A stretch of DNA of 64,000 nucleotides from an uncultured Pelagibacteraceae bacterium (GCA_902567785.1 CACFOR010000003.1:109504-173503), one strand, 5' to 3'; shown: positions 19,649 through 29,497, counted from the stretch's first letter. Notes: generated by a model not told the origin, from the sequence alone. A program made the numbers and translations.

Positions 19649-19802
19649 GGGGCGTTCTGTGCCCCCCGAGACCCAAATTTATATTATCAAATATAGGTTA
19701 TAGCAATACTTCACTGAAAACTTCACTGAGAGTTTGACCATATTTCTAAAACCTTGCTTCTCGACTTCACTGAGAATCGGGGTTAAATTTAAATTATGAA
19801 AA
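19649..19802. repeat. Leader repeat copy B (154 bp), beginning with a degraded ssrA 3' end (att remnant 3)
   Basis: Aligned by eye to 17659-17811; same position immediately upstream of the first cargo gene. Confidence 0.93.
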
Positions 19803-19824
19803 GAGGGATTAAAAAATAACTCTT

Positions 19825-20556
19825 ATGCCAAAGAGAAATCCATTAAGGTTAAGTAGATCTAGATGGGATAATTTTATTAAATGTCCCAAATGCTTTTATC
19901 TAAAAGAGAAGCATAATATAAACCCACCAGGTCAACCAGGTCATCCGATCAATTCGAGAGTTGATACACTTTTAAAAGAAGAATTCGATATACTAAGAAG
20001 TGAAGGTAAAAAACATCCTATCTTTAAAGAATATAATTTAAATTTTATTCCTTATAATAAACTTGATCCAGAGGTTCTTAAAAATTACAGGACCAACTCT
20101 AAAGGTGTAGAAGCAAAATCTCAAAAAACAAAATATACTTTATGTGGTTCATTAGATGATTTGTGGTTTAATTTAGATACTGATGAAATAGTAGTTCTAG
20201 ATTACAAAGCAACATCTAATAAAAAACTTGAAGACTACAAAACTTCTACCAAACACTATCATAAGTCTTATCTTAGACAGTTAGATTTTTATGCATATTT
20301 GTTGAAACTAAATGATTTTAAAGTACATAAAATTGGTTATTGGTTAATTTGTAATGCTGCTGATGAAAATCAAAAAACTTTTAATAATAATGTTAATTTT
20401 AAAACATCTATATTGTCATATGAATTAAAAACTGACTATATTGAAGATACTTTGATAGAGTTAGAGAAATGTCTTGAAAAAAACAAACCCCCAATTTCAG
20501 GTAATGATTGTGATAATTGTAGGTGGTTTGATGAAAGAAAAAGTATCAATATATAA
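19825..20556 (+). CDS. RecB/Cas4-like PD-(D/E)XK nuclease
   Basis: CGSLDDLW (D), VVLDYKATS (DxK), RQLDFYAYLL (QxxxY), N-terminal KCPKC and C-terminal CDNC cysteines. Confidence 0.75.
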   Translation: MPKRNPLRLSRSRWDNFIKCPKCFYLKEKHNINPPGQPGHPINSRVDTLLKEEFDILRSEGKKHPIFKEYNLNFIPYNKLDPEVLKNYRTNSKGVEAKSQKTKYTLCGSLDDLWFNLDTDEIVVLDYKATSNKKLEDYKTSTKHYHKSYLRQLDFYAYLLKLNDFKVHKIGYWLICNAADENQKTFNNNVNFKTSILSYELKTDYIEDTLIELEKCLEKNKPPISGNDCDNCRWFDERKSINI

Positions 20557-20566
20557 TTAAATATAA

Positions 20567-21001
20567 ATGAGTAGTTATTATTGCTTAGTCACATCAGACA
20601 CCGAAACAAAGTTTGCTAGAGATATAATTAATAGTAGACTTAAAGAAAAAAAATACCCGCTTTATAAGAAAACACCTTTTCTTAATGAAATTAAAAAAAA
20701 TGATGAAGTTGTATTTTATTTAGCGGGAAAAGGTGAAAACTCACAATCATTTGTAGCAACAGCAAAAATTTTATCTATTGAAACAATTAACAACACTGCA
20801 GTTATTGATCCTGATAACAATAATAAAATTGTGATAAAATATTTAAATCTCGATAATATAAATTTTTTTGAAAAAAGGATAAACATAAAATCTATTCTTG
20901 ACAATTTAAATTTTATTAAAAATAAAAAGCACTATGGAGTCAATTTAGTAGGTGGTGTATCAAAAATTAAATATGAAGATTTTAAAACAATAAATAAATA
21001 A
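20567..21001 (+). CDS. EVE/PUA-like domain protein
   Basis: SSYYCLVTSDTETKFA...FLNEIKKNDEVVFYLAGKGENSQSFVATAKI resembles EVE fold architecture. Confidence 0.65.
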   Translation: MSSYYCLVTSDTETKFARDIINSRLKEKKYPLYKKTPFLNEIKKNDEVVFYLAGKGENSQSFVATAKILSIETINNTAVIDPDNNNKIVIKYLNLDNINFFEKRINIKSILDNLNFIKNKKHYGVNLVGGVSKIKYEDFKTINK

Positions 21002-21037
21002 CTGGATCGTATCACGCTAAAATGCAAATATGCCTAA

Positions 21038-21868
21038 ATGGCATGGAATGATTCTGAAGATAAAACAAAAATTTTTCTAGACAAAAAAATATCTCAATGG
21101 GCAAAAAATAATCCTGAATTTAAAAAAATACACACTAATTCTAAAGGTGGTTCAGACTCCACTCAACCAGATATAGAAATTTTTAAAAAAAATAAAATTA
21201 TTTTTAATATTGAGATAAAAGAGGATAATTCACAAATTGGACAGTTTGTAATAATCCCAGATAACTCCTCAAAAAAATTTGTTTTAGGTGATATTAAAGG
21301 CAATAGATTAAGAACTGCTAAAATTAATGAGTATATGAATAAAAATTTCGATAATTACAATAAACCTACAACAGCGGGTTTGGTTCTTGGGTGTTCGGAT
21401 AAAATTATATACGATTGTATAAAAAATTTTTTAGAGGAGAAGAATAATAGATATATTGCTTGTAAAATTAAAGAAACTATTAAAATTATTCATTATAAAA
21501 AATTTAGTGATTTTTTTTCTGCTAAGGCGATTTATAGAAAAAAAAAGAGTGGATCTTCACCTGTATCTAGTAAATCTACTATTGATTTAAAAAAAAAAGT
21601 AAAAGATGAATTTAATTCGGTAGATGTAAAATTTACTAAAGATAAAAAATTTTTTTTTAAAAGTCAGGCAAAAAATTTACTTGGAAAATATTTTTTATTA
21701 GATGATGATAAATATTTTATATCAAAAAAAAAATATGGCGATTTTTACAGAATTACTAAAACAAGTAAGACAAATAACCCTAACGTGATCTTTGTAATTT
21801 CAATGAAAGATAAAAACAAAAAAGATAATATAGATTTATTAAAAAAGGATTTGATGGAAAATGATTAA
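21038..21868 (+). CDS. Probable type II restriction endonuclease
   Basis: QPDIEIFKKNKIIFNIEIKEDNSQIGQF fits a D-(x)n-ExK catalytic core; overlaps the start of the adjacent C5 methyltransferase. Confidence 0.65.
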   Translation: MAWNDSEDKTKIFLDKKISQWAKNNPEFKKIHTNSKGGSDSTQPDIEIFKKNKIIFNIEIKEDNSQIGQFVIIPDNSSKKFVLGDIKGNRLRTAKINEYMNKNFDNYNKPTTAGLVLGCSDKIIYDCIKNFLEEKNNRYIACKIKETIKIIHYKKFSDFFSAKAIYRKKKSGSSPVSSKSTIDLKKKVKDEFNSVDVKFTKDKKFFFKSQAKNLLGKYFLLDDDKYFISKKKYGDFYRITKTSKTNNPNVIFVISMKDKNKKDNIDLLKKDLMEND

Positions 21869-22820
21869 ATTTATTGATTTATTTTGTGGAATAGGAGGAT
21901 TCCATTTGGCAATGAGAGGCATTAAATCAAAATGTGTGTTTGCTTCTGAATGGGATAAAAATTGTCAAGATGTATACGAAAAAAACTTCAAAATAAAACC
22001 CAATGGAGACATAACAAATATTGATGAGAAAAATATTCCCAAACATGATTTATTATTTGCGGGATTTCCTTGTCAGGCATTTAGTATATCAGGAAAAAGA
22101 CTTGGTTTTGAAGATTCTCGTGGAACTTTATTTTTTGATGTTGCGAGAATTATTAAATTTCATAATCCTAAAGTAGTATTTTTAGAAAACGTTAAAAATT
22201 TCCTAAGGCATGATAATGGCAAAACAATGCGAGTAGTAAAATCTATTTTGGAAGAACTAAATTATGATGTTTTCTTCTCTTTATTAAATTCTGCAAAATA
22301 TGGAGTGCCTCAAAGCAGGGAAAGAATTTACATAGTTGCCTTCAAAAAAAATTTAAAGGTTAAAGAATTTAATTTTCCGAAACCTTCCAACAATTCGATT
22401 AGTTTAAAAAGTATTTTACTTTCAGATAAAATAACTCAGAAATATGTTATTAAAAGAAAGGACGTTTTTTTAAAAAAAATATCTATCCAAAAAGATATCT
22501 TTGGAGCATACCCGCAAAAACCAATTAGAGTTGGACATGTTAATAAAGGAGGACAGGGAGAGAGGATATATAGTGAATATGGTCACGCAACTGCAATGAC
22601 AGCATATGGTGGTGGCATAGGGTCTAAAACTGGTCTTTATCTTGTAAATAATAAAATTAGAAAACTTGCACCAAGAGAATGTGCAAGAATTTTTGGTTTT
22701 CCAGAAAAATTTAAAATTCATGAAAATTCCAATGTTGTTTATAAACAGTTTGGCAACAGCGTGGTGGTAAATGTTGTTTCTTTAATAATTAAGGAAATTA
22801 TAAAAAAGAAATTGTTTTAA
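21861..22820 (+). CDS. DNA (cytosine-5) methyltransferase
   Basis: FIDLFCGIGGFHLAMRG, GFPCQAFSISGKR, ENVKNF, QSRERIYIVAF, QFGNSVVV. Confidence 0.95.
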   Translation: MIKFIDLFCGIGGFHLAMRGIKSKCVFASEWDKNCQDVYEKNFKIKPNGDITNIDEKNIPKHDLLFAGFPCQAFSISGKRLGFEDSRGTLFFDVARIIKFHNPKVVFLENVKNFLRHDNGKTMRVVKSILEELNYDVFFSLLNSAKYGVPQSRERIYIVAFKKNLKVKEFNFPKPSNNSISLKSILLSDKITQKYVIKRKDVFLKKISIQKDIFGAYPQKPIRVGHVNKGGQGERIYSEYGHATAMTAYGGGIGSKTGLYLVNNKIRKLAPRECARIFGFPEKFKIHENSNVVYKQFGNSVVVNVVSLIIKEIIKKKLF

Positions 22821-22848
22821 AAAATAAAGAAGGAATTTTGTTTTAAAA

Positions 22849-23105
22849 GGGGCGTTCTGTTGCCCGGTGCCCCAGACCGCGCTTTCTTAAATAAATTTAA
22901 GCAGCGAGAGCAAATTTATCATTTGCAATTATATATTAGCCCGATAACGACGGAGCAATCCCGAACGAAAGAATAGCCTTTAGACACTAGTCGAATCTAA
23001 TTCACCCCCATAAGTTGTATATGGTGGAGGTGGTGGGTAATGCTCCCACGTCCTCAATGTTTATTACGAAATTCGTTTATCGTCATAGTTGGAAATCCAA
23101 CTCTA
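22849..23105 (-). ncRNA. ssrA: Two-piece (circularly permuted) tmRNA; 5' boundary approximate
   Basis: Minus strand: acceptor piece ends CACCTCCACCA (3' end 23022), 12-nt spacer, coding piece starts GGGGGTGAATTAGATTCGAC (23009); 7-bp acceptor stem GGGGGTG/CACCTCC; tag GCA AAT GAT AAA TTT GCT CTC GCT GCT TAA = ANDKFALAA*. Confidence 0.93.
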
Positions 23106-23149
23106 ATAATATAAAACTTTATTTTAAAGATTCAATTTATTTATTGTAA

Positions 23150-24097
23150 ATGACACTCTCAGAACAACAAAAAAAAGAGATACTTGAACAACAAGCTCAA
23201 AAAAATACTACAAAAAGGGTTACATCCCCTGAATTAGAAAAAATTTTATATGAAGCTGTCCCAGTTCTAGACCATGGATTTGTTAGAGTTGTTGATTATA
23301 TGGGAGATGATAGTTCAATAGTACAATCAGCTAGAGTTTCATATGGAAAAGGAACAAAAAAAGTTTCAACTGACAGCGGTTTAATTAAATATTTAATGAG
23401 GCATAGACATAGCACTCCATTTGAAATGTGTGAAATAAAATATCATGTAAAACTACCTATATTTATAGCAAGACAATGGATTAGACATAGAACAGCAAAT
23501 GTTAATGAGTACTCAGCGCGGTATTCAATATTAGATAAAGAATTTTATATGCCAACAAAAGATCATCTAGCAGCACAGTCAAGAAGCAATAGACAAGGCA
23601 GAGGAGATCTAATTAATGGCAAACAAGCGGACGAAATTTTAAATATTTTAAAAAAAGATGCTAAACAAACTTATGATAATTATGAATTAATGCTGAACGA
23701 AAGATTTGATGGTAGTGTTATAAATGAAAACAACAAAGGTTTAGCAAGAGAATTAGCAAGAATGAATTTAACTTTAAATACATATACACAGTGGTATTGG
23801 AAAACAGATTTATTAAATTTATTAAATTTTTTATCTCTACGTTCAGATAGTCATGCACAATATGAAATAAGAGCTTACGCAGATGTTATGATAGAGAGTT
23901 TAAAAAAATGGGTACCAATAACATTTGATGCATTTATGGATTATAGAGTGGGAGGTATGGAATTGTCTGCTAAAGCTAAATCTGTAATTCAAAAAATGAT
24001 AAAAGGCGAAAAATGTGATTTTGATACATCTTTGCTTTCAAAGAGAGAATGGAATGAGTTAATGGAATCTTTTGGTTTTAAAGAAAAGATCCTTTAA
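23150..24097 (+). CDS. thyX: Flavin-dependent thymidylate synthase
   Basis: [15 protein letters not shown] ThyX motif. Confidence 0.93.
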   Translation: MTLSEQQKKEILEQQAQKNTTKRVTSPELEKILYEAVPVLDHGFVRVVDYMGDDSSIVQSARVSYGKGTKKVSTDSGLIKYLMRHRHSTPFEMCEIKYHVKLPIFIARQWIRHRTANVNEYSARYSILDKEFYMPTKDHLAAQSRSNRQGRGDLINGKQADEILNILKKDAKQTYDNYELMLNERFDGSVINENNKGLARELARMNLTLNTYTQWYWKTDLLNLLNFLSLRSDSHAQYEIRAYADVMIESLKKWVPITFDAFMDYRVGGMELSAKAKSVIQKMIKGEKCDFDTSLLSKREWNELMESFGFKEKIL

Positions 24098-24932
24098 TTT
24101 TTGTAGCTATTTCTTTAAAAATTTTAGAAATTTTATGATCTGGGTTTATTTCTACAAGAGGTTTTCCAGAATCAGCGGCAACTCTTAAATCAATATTAAT
24201 TGGTATTTTTCCAAGAAACTCTTTTTTATAATCTTTAGCAACTTTTTCTACACCATCTTTTCCAAAAATATTATATTTTTTACCCTCATCAGTTTCAAAA
24301 AAACTCATATTATCTACGAGACCAAGTATGGGTACTTTTAATTTATCAAACATATTAATTCCTCTTTTAACATCTAGGAGCGCAATCTCTTGTGGAGTCG
24401 AAACAATAATTACGCCATCAACTTTAATTTCTTGAGCAAACGTTAATTGTGTGTCTCCCGTTCCAGGAGGCATATCTACAATGATAAAATCTAAATCACT
24501 CCAAAGAACTTTTTGAGTGAAAGTTTTTATTGCACTTGTAACCATGGGGCCCCTCCAAATCATGGGAGTATCTTTATCAACCAAAAAACCAATGGACATA
24601 CACTGAATGCCATATTGGTTAATTGGTATCATGCTTTTTCCGTCTTCACTTTTTGGTTTTTCATTTATAGACATCATTTTAGGTAGCGAAGGACCATAAA
24701 TATCAGCGTCAAGAATTCCTACTTTTAATCCAATAGTTTTTAAAGCTAGGGCAAAATTCATGGCAAATGTTGATTTGCCAACACCTCCTTTGGCACTAGA
24801 TATTGCTATGGTGAATTTGGTGCCTTTTATGGGATTTTTGGTAAAACTTCTCGGAGCTGTGTTTTTTTTAAAAGCATCGCTTAAACCAGTAGTCTTTTTG
24901 TCCATATTTCCTATCTTAACTTGTTTTTGCAA
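24078..24932 (-). CDS. mrp: Mrp/ApbC Fe-S cluster carrier P-loop ATPase
   Basis: [33 protein letters not shown]. Confidence 0.92.
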   Translation of the reverse strand: MQKQVKIGNMDKKTTGLSDAFKKNTAPRSFTKNPIKGTKFTIAISSAKGGVGKSTFAMNFALALKTIGLKVGILDADIYGPSLPKMMSINEKPKSEDGKSMIPINQYGIQCMSIGFLVDKDTPMIWRGPMVTSAIKTFTQKVLWSDLDFIIVDMPPGTGDTQLTFAQEIKVDGVIIVSTPQEIALLDVKRGINMFDKLKVPILGLVDNMSFFETDEGKKYNIFGKDGVEKVAKDYKKEFLGKIPINIDLRVAADSGKPLVEINPDHKISKIFKEIATKIKGSFL

Positions 24933-24955
24933 ATAAAATCACTATATAAAGTGTC

Positions 24956-26059
24956 ATGGCAAATGGAAATGATTTTAAAGGTGAAAGCCCGTGGGGATCT
25001 CCTCCAAGAGGAGAGGGGAAAAATGGTTCTGGAAGAGGTGGACAGAGACCTCCCAATATCGATGAGCTTATAGAAAAAATCCAAAAATTAATTAATAATT
25101 TTATCCCTGGCGGTAAGTCTGGCGGAAGTAGACCAATTATTTTTGGACTTATTTTATTGATTGCAGTTTGGGCTTTTAGTGGTTTATATAGAGTCTTGCC
25201 TGATGAACAAGGTGTTGTTTTAAGATTTGGAAAATTTGTTTCAACAACTCAGCCAGGCTTAAATTATCACATACCTTATCCAGTTGAAACAGTTCTTACT
25301 CCAAAAGTTACAAAAGTAAATAGAATTGATGTTGGCTTTAGAGCCGCAAGCGATTCTGGAAGAACATCAGGAGTTGGCGATGTCCCAGAAGAAAGTTTAA
25401 TGCTAACAGGGGATGAAAATATTGTTAACATTGATTTTTCAGTTTTTTGGGTAATTAAAGATGCAGGAAATTTTTTATTTAGAATTCAAAGCCCAGTAGA
25501 AACGGTCAAAGCAGCATCAGAAACTGCTATGAGGGAAGTGATTGCAAAAAGTCAACTTCAACCAATTTTAACAAAAGGAAGATCAACAATTGAAATTGAA
25601 GTTCAAGAAATTATTCAAAGTATTTTAGATGAATACGAATCAGGAATTCAAGTTACGCAAGTTCAAACACAAAAAGCAGATCCACCAGATCAAGTAATAG
25701 ATGCTTTTAGAGATGTTCAAGCGGCAAGAGCTGACATGGAACGTTCAAAAAATGAAGCAGAAGCATATGCTAATGATGTTATTCCAAGAGCACGTGGAGA
25801 TGCTGCAAAAATATTACAAGAAGCAGAAGCTTACAAAAAACAGGTTGTGGCTGCTGCAGAAGGTGAAGCGAGTAGATTTGTAGCTATTTATAATGAATAT
25901 GCAAAAGCAAAACAGGTAACCCAGGAAAGAATGTACCTTGAAACTATGGAAAAGGTTTTGGCTGATATTGATAAAGTTATTATTGATAGAAAAGCAGGCG
26001 GAGTAGTTCCGTATTTACCTTTACCAGAATTATCTAAGAAGAAAGGATCTAGCAATTAA
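24956..26059 (+). CDS. hflK: FtsH modulator HflK
   Basis: Gly-rich N-terminus and SPFH domain, followed by hflC. Confidence 0.92.
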   Translation: MANGNDFKGESPWGSPPRGEGKNGSGRGGQRPPNIDELIEKIQKLINNFIPGGKSGGSRPIIFGLILLIAVWAFSGLYRVLPDEQGVVLRFGKFVSTTQPGLNYHIPYPVETVLTPKVTKVNRIDVGFRAASDSGRTSGVGDVPEESLMLTGDENIVNIDFSVFWVIKDAGNFLFRIQSPVETVKAASETAMREVIAKSQLQPILTKGRSTIEIEVQEIIQSILDEYESGIQVTQVQTQKADPPDQVIDAFRDVQAARADMERSKNEAEAYANDVIPRARGDAAKILQEAEAYKKQVVAAAEGEASRFVAIYNEYAKAKQVTQERMYLETMEKVLADIDKVIIDRKAGGVVPYLPLPELSKKKGSSN

Positions 26060-26931
26060 TGAAATTAAGTAAATTTTTACTCCCAGTTATAGCTGTAGCA
26101 GGATTTGCAATTTATTTGTCACTTTTTGTGGTTAAAGAAATTAACCAGGCCATAGTGCTTCAATTTGGTGATCCTAAAAAAGTAATAGTTAAACCAGGTT
26201 TGCAAGTCAAAATACCTTTTATACAAAATGTTGTATTTTTAGATCGTAGAATTTTAAACTTAGATGCTCCACCAGAAGAAGTTATTGCATCTGATCAAAA
26301 ACGATTAATCGTCGATGCCTACGCTAGATTTAAAATTGTTGATCCTCTAAAATTTTATATATCTGTTGGTGACGAGAGAGTTGCTAGATCCAGATTGTCT
26401 ACAATTATAAATTCAAGAATAAGAAGTGTATTAGGTAAACAAAGTCTAGCTACTTTATTATCAGAAGATAGAACAAAACAAATGGCTATTATTCAGGAGG
26501 GAGTAAACACCGAAGCCCAGAATTTTGGAATACAAATTATTGATGTAAGAATTAAAAGAGCCGATCTTCCTCAAGCAAACAGTGAAGCTATATATAAAAG
26601 AATGCAAACAGAAAGAGAAAGAGAAGCCAAAGAATTTAGAGCTAAAGGAGCAGAGATGGCAGTAACTATTACTTCTACGGCTGATAAAGAGGTTACCGTA
26701 CTTCTTGCGAATGCAAAAAAACAGTCGGAAATTATGAAAGGTGAAGGAGATGGACAAAGAAATAAAATATTTGCCAATGCCTTTGGTAAAGATCCAGAAT
26801 TTTTTGCTTTCTACAGAGCTATGCAAGCTTATGAAAAAGCTCTAATAGGAGGAGATACTTCTTTAATTCTTTCACCCGATAGTGATTTCTTTAAGTTTTT
26901 TGGCGATACCGGAGTTATAAAGAAACAATAA
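26059..26931 (+). CDS. hflC: FtsH modulator HflC
   Basis: SPFH domain protein downstream of hflK. Confidence 0.92.
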   Translation: MKLSKFLLPVIAVAGFAIYLSLFVVKEINQAIVLQFGDPKKVIVKPGLQVKIPFIQNVVFLDRRILNLDAPPEEVIASDQKRLIVDAYARFKIVDPLKFYISVGDERVARSRLSTIINSRIRSVLGKQSLATLLSEDRTKQMAIIQEGVNTEAQNFGIQIIDVRIKRADLPQANSEAIYKRMQTEREREAKEFRAKGAEMAVTITSTADKEVTVLLANAKKQSEIMKGEGDGQRNKIFANAFGKDPEFFAFYRAMQAYEKALIGGDTSLILSPDSDFFKFFGDTGVIKKQ

Positions 26932-26939
26932 TTAATTTC

Positions 26940-27131
26940 ATGAAAGAGCTCATCATAGCGATAGGCCTCATGTTGTTTATTGAGGGCAGCATATATGCCT
27001 TATTTCCATCAAAAATGAAAAATATGCTTAAATCCATTGAAAAAATGCAAATTAGTCAACTAAGAGTGGGAGGATTATTATTTGCTTTCATTGGTTTTAT
27101 AATAGTTTGGTATTTTATACGGGCGGATTAA
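26940..27131 (+). CDS. DUF2065-like small membrane protein
   Basis: Two-TM 63-aa protein between hflC and a Deg protease. Confidence 0.75.
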   Translation: MKELIIAIGLMLFIEGSIYALFPSKMKNMLKSIEKMQISQLRVGGLLFAFIGFIIVWYFIRAD

Positions 27132-28561
27132 TGAAAATTTATAAAAATATTATTAATTTTAGTTTAGTATTAATTTTTCTAGTTTTTCCAATATCACTTT
27201 CTCATAGCAAAAGTACACCAAATTCTTTTGCGGATTTAGCAGAAAGGCTTATGCCGTCCGTTGTAAATATATCTACCACCCAAATAATCAAAACAACTAC
27301 CAACCCTTTTCCTTTTCAATTTCCTCCTGGGTCACCATTTGAAGATATGCTTAAGGAATTTAATAAACCAACCGAGAGAAAAGCGACAGCTCTTGGATCA
27401 GGGTTTATTATAGATAAAAAAGGAATAGTGGTTACAAATTATCATGTTATTCAAGGAGCCGAAGATATCATTGTAAGTGTTAATGGTACTCAAGAATATA
27501 AAGCGAAAGTTATTGGCAAAGATCCATATATGGATTTAGCTGTTTTGCAAATAGAATCATCTGAACGAAAATTTCTACCAATTGTTTTTGGAAATTCAGA
27601 TAAAGCTCGAGTAGGCGATTGGGTAATAGCAATAGGTAACCCTTATGGTTTTGGAGGTACGGTTACATCAGGAATAATTTCAGCAAGAAACAGAGATGTT
27701 GGTATAACTCGATATGATGATTTTATTCAAACAGACGCTTCCATAAATGTAGGAAATTCTGGTGGGCCTCTTTTTGATTTATCGGGAAAGGTTATCGGAA
27801 TTAATACTGCAATTATCGCACCTGGTTCATCCGGATCTGTAGGAATAGGTTTTGCAATTCCATCAAACCCAGCAGCAAAAGTAATTAATCAGCTTATTAA
27901 ATATGGTGAGACTAAAAGAGGTTGGTTGGGGGTAAGAATACAAGAAGTCACAAAAGAGATTGCCGAGGTAGAGAAATTAGAGAGAGTCGAGGGAGCTTTA
28001 GTTGCTAGTGTTTCAGAAAAAAGTCCAGCAGAAAAAGCTGGAATAAAAGCTGGTGATATTATTTTAGAATTTGATGGTAAAAAAGTTATTACCATGCGAG
28101 CACTACCAAAATTAGTTGCTCAGTCAGAAGTTGGCAAAAGAGTTCTTGTTAAAATTTGGAGAAATAAAAAACTAATTTCGAAGAAAGTTTTATTAGGAAG
28201 ATTAGAGTCTTCTGATCAATTTAAAGCTGAGGTGGAAGTAAAAAAAGAAAACACTGACAAACAAGTTAAGATAGAAGATTTGAATATTTTAGTAAGAGAT
28301 TTAAATAAAAATGACATTGCTAACCGCGACTTGCCAAAAAATACAACAGGAGTTGTTGTAACAGATATCCTTCAAGGAAGTCCTTTAATGTTTATTTCGC
28401 AAAATGATATTATAGTTGAATTACAAAAGAAAAAAATTACAAGTTCAAATCAATTTTCAAATTTAGTTAAGGATATTGTTAATAAAGGATCAAAAACTTT
28501 ATATTTAGCAATTTATGACTCAACTAATCAAAGATCTTATATAACCATAAAATTAAAATAG
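27131..28561 (+). CDS. degQ: DegP/DegQ-family periplasmic serine protease
   Basis: Signal peptide, NVGNSGGPLFDLSGKVIG, PDZ domains; start at MKIYKN. Confidence 0.9.
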   Translation: MKIYKNIINFSLVLIFLVFPISLSHSKSTPNSFADLAERLMPSVVNISTTQIIKTTTNPFPFQFPPGSPFEDMLKEFNKPTERKATALGSGFIIDKKGIVVTNYHVIQGAEDIIVSVNGTQEYKAKVIGKDPYMDLAVLQIESSERKFLPIVFGNSDKARVGDWVIAIGNPYGFGGTVTSGIISARNRDVGITRYDDFIQTDASINVGNSGGPLFDLSGKVIGINTAIIAPGSSGSVGIGFAIPSNPAAKVINQLIKYGETKRGWLGVRIQEVTKEIAEVEKLERVEGALVASVSEKSPAEKAGIKAGDIILEFDGKKVITMRALPKLVAQSEVGKRVLVKIWRNKKLISKKVLLGRLESSDQFKAEVEVKKENTDKQVKIEDLNILVRDLNKNDIANRDLPKNTTGVVVTDILQGSPLMFISQNDIIVELQKKKITSSNQFSNLVKDIVNKGSKTLYLAIYDSTNQRSYITIKLK

Positions 28562-28582
28562 ATTTAATCAATTGAGATTCGA

Positions 28583-29497
28583 ATGAAAGGTAAAAAAGCA
28601 ATTCTTTTATTTGGTCCAACTACATCTGGAAAATCAAAATTAGCAATAGATATAGGTAAAAAATATAAAGGTGAAATTATCAACGCAGATAGCATGCAGG
28701 TCTATAAAGAAATTAAAATTTTGTCTGCAAGACCAAATGATAAAAGTATAAAACATCATTTATACGGATTTGTTTCAGCAAAAAAAAATTTTTCAGTTGG
28801 GTCTTGGTACAAATTAGCCGCTACAAAAATTAAGGAAATTAATAAAAGAGGCAAAGTCGCTATCGTTGCAGGTGGAACAGGTTTATATTTTAAAGCTTTA
28901 GTTGACGGATTAGCAGAAATACCCGAAGTTCCAAAAATAAATTATAGTCACCTTAATCTTACAGATAGAAGGAAATTACAAAGCTCTTATAGAAAAAGGA
29001 ATCCAAAAATTTTTGAGGGAATAAATACAAATGATATACAAAGAATTTCTAGAGCAATTTCCGTTTACAATGCTACTGGAATAACTTTGAATGATTGGAA
29101 AAAAAAGAAAAATAAGAAACATTTTAATTCAAAGAAATTTATAAAAATTTGTCTCATTCCACCCAAACCAGAATTAGAATTGAGGATCAAAAAAAGATTT
29201 TTGAATATGTTAAAAAAAGGAGCGGTAGGTGAAGTTAAAAAATACAGAAAATTAAATTTATCATTTGACTCATTGCATACATCAAATTCAATAATAGGAC
29301 TTAGAGAAATTGAATCATTTTTAGCTAAAAAAATTTCAATGAATGAGTTAAAAGAGCAAGTTCTTATAAAAACAAGGCAATACGCCAAAAGACAATATAC
29401 TTGGCAAAGAGGTCAGATGAAGAATTGGAAAGCTTTTGAAGATACAAATTATCTTAATTTACGAAAAAAAGTTCTAAGTTATTTATCTAAAACTTGA
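28583..29497 (+). CDS. miaA: tRNA dimethylallyltransferase
   Basis: LLFGPTTSGKSKLAIDIGKKYKGEIINADSMQVYKE. Confidence 0.95.
   Translation: MKGKKAILLFGPTTSGKSKLAIDIGKKYKGEIINADSMQVYKEIKILSARPNDKSIKHHLYGFVSAKKNFSVGSWYKLAATKIKEINKRGKVAIVAGGTGLYFKALVDGLAEIPEVPKINYSHLNLTDRRKLQSSYRKRNPKIFEGINTNDIQRISRAISVYNATGITLNDWKKKKNKKHFNSKKFIKICLIPPKPELELRIKKRFLNMLKKGAVGEVKKYRKLNLSFDSLHTSNSIIGLREIESFLAKKISMNELKEQVLIKTRQYAKRQYTWQRGQMKNWKAFEDTNYLNLRKKVLSYLSKT

Noticed and set aside
26461-26826. 121-aa minus-strand ORF inside hflC
   Set aside because: Antisense to a clear hflC coding frame; low-complexity S/F/Y-rich composition typical of antisense to A-rich codons.
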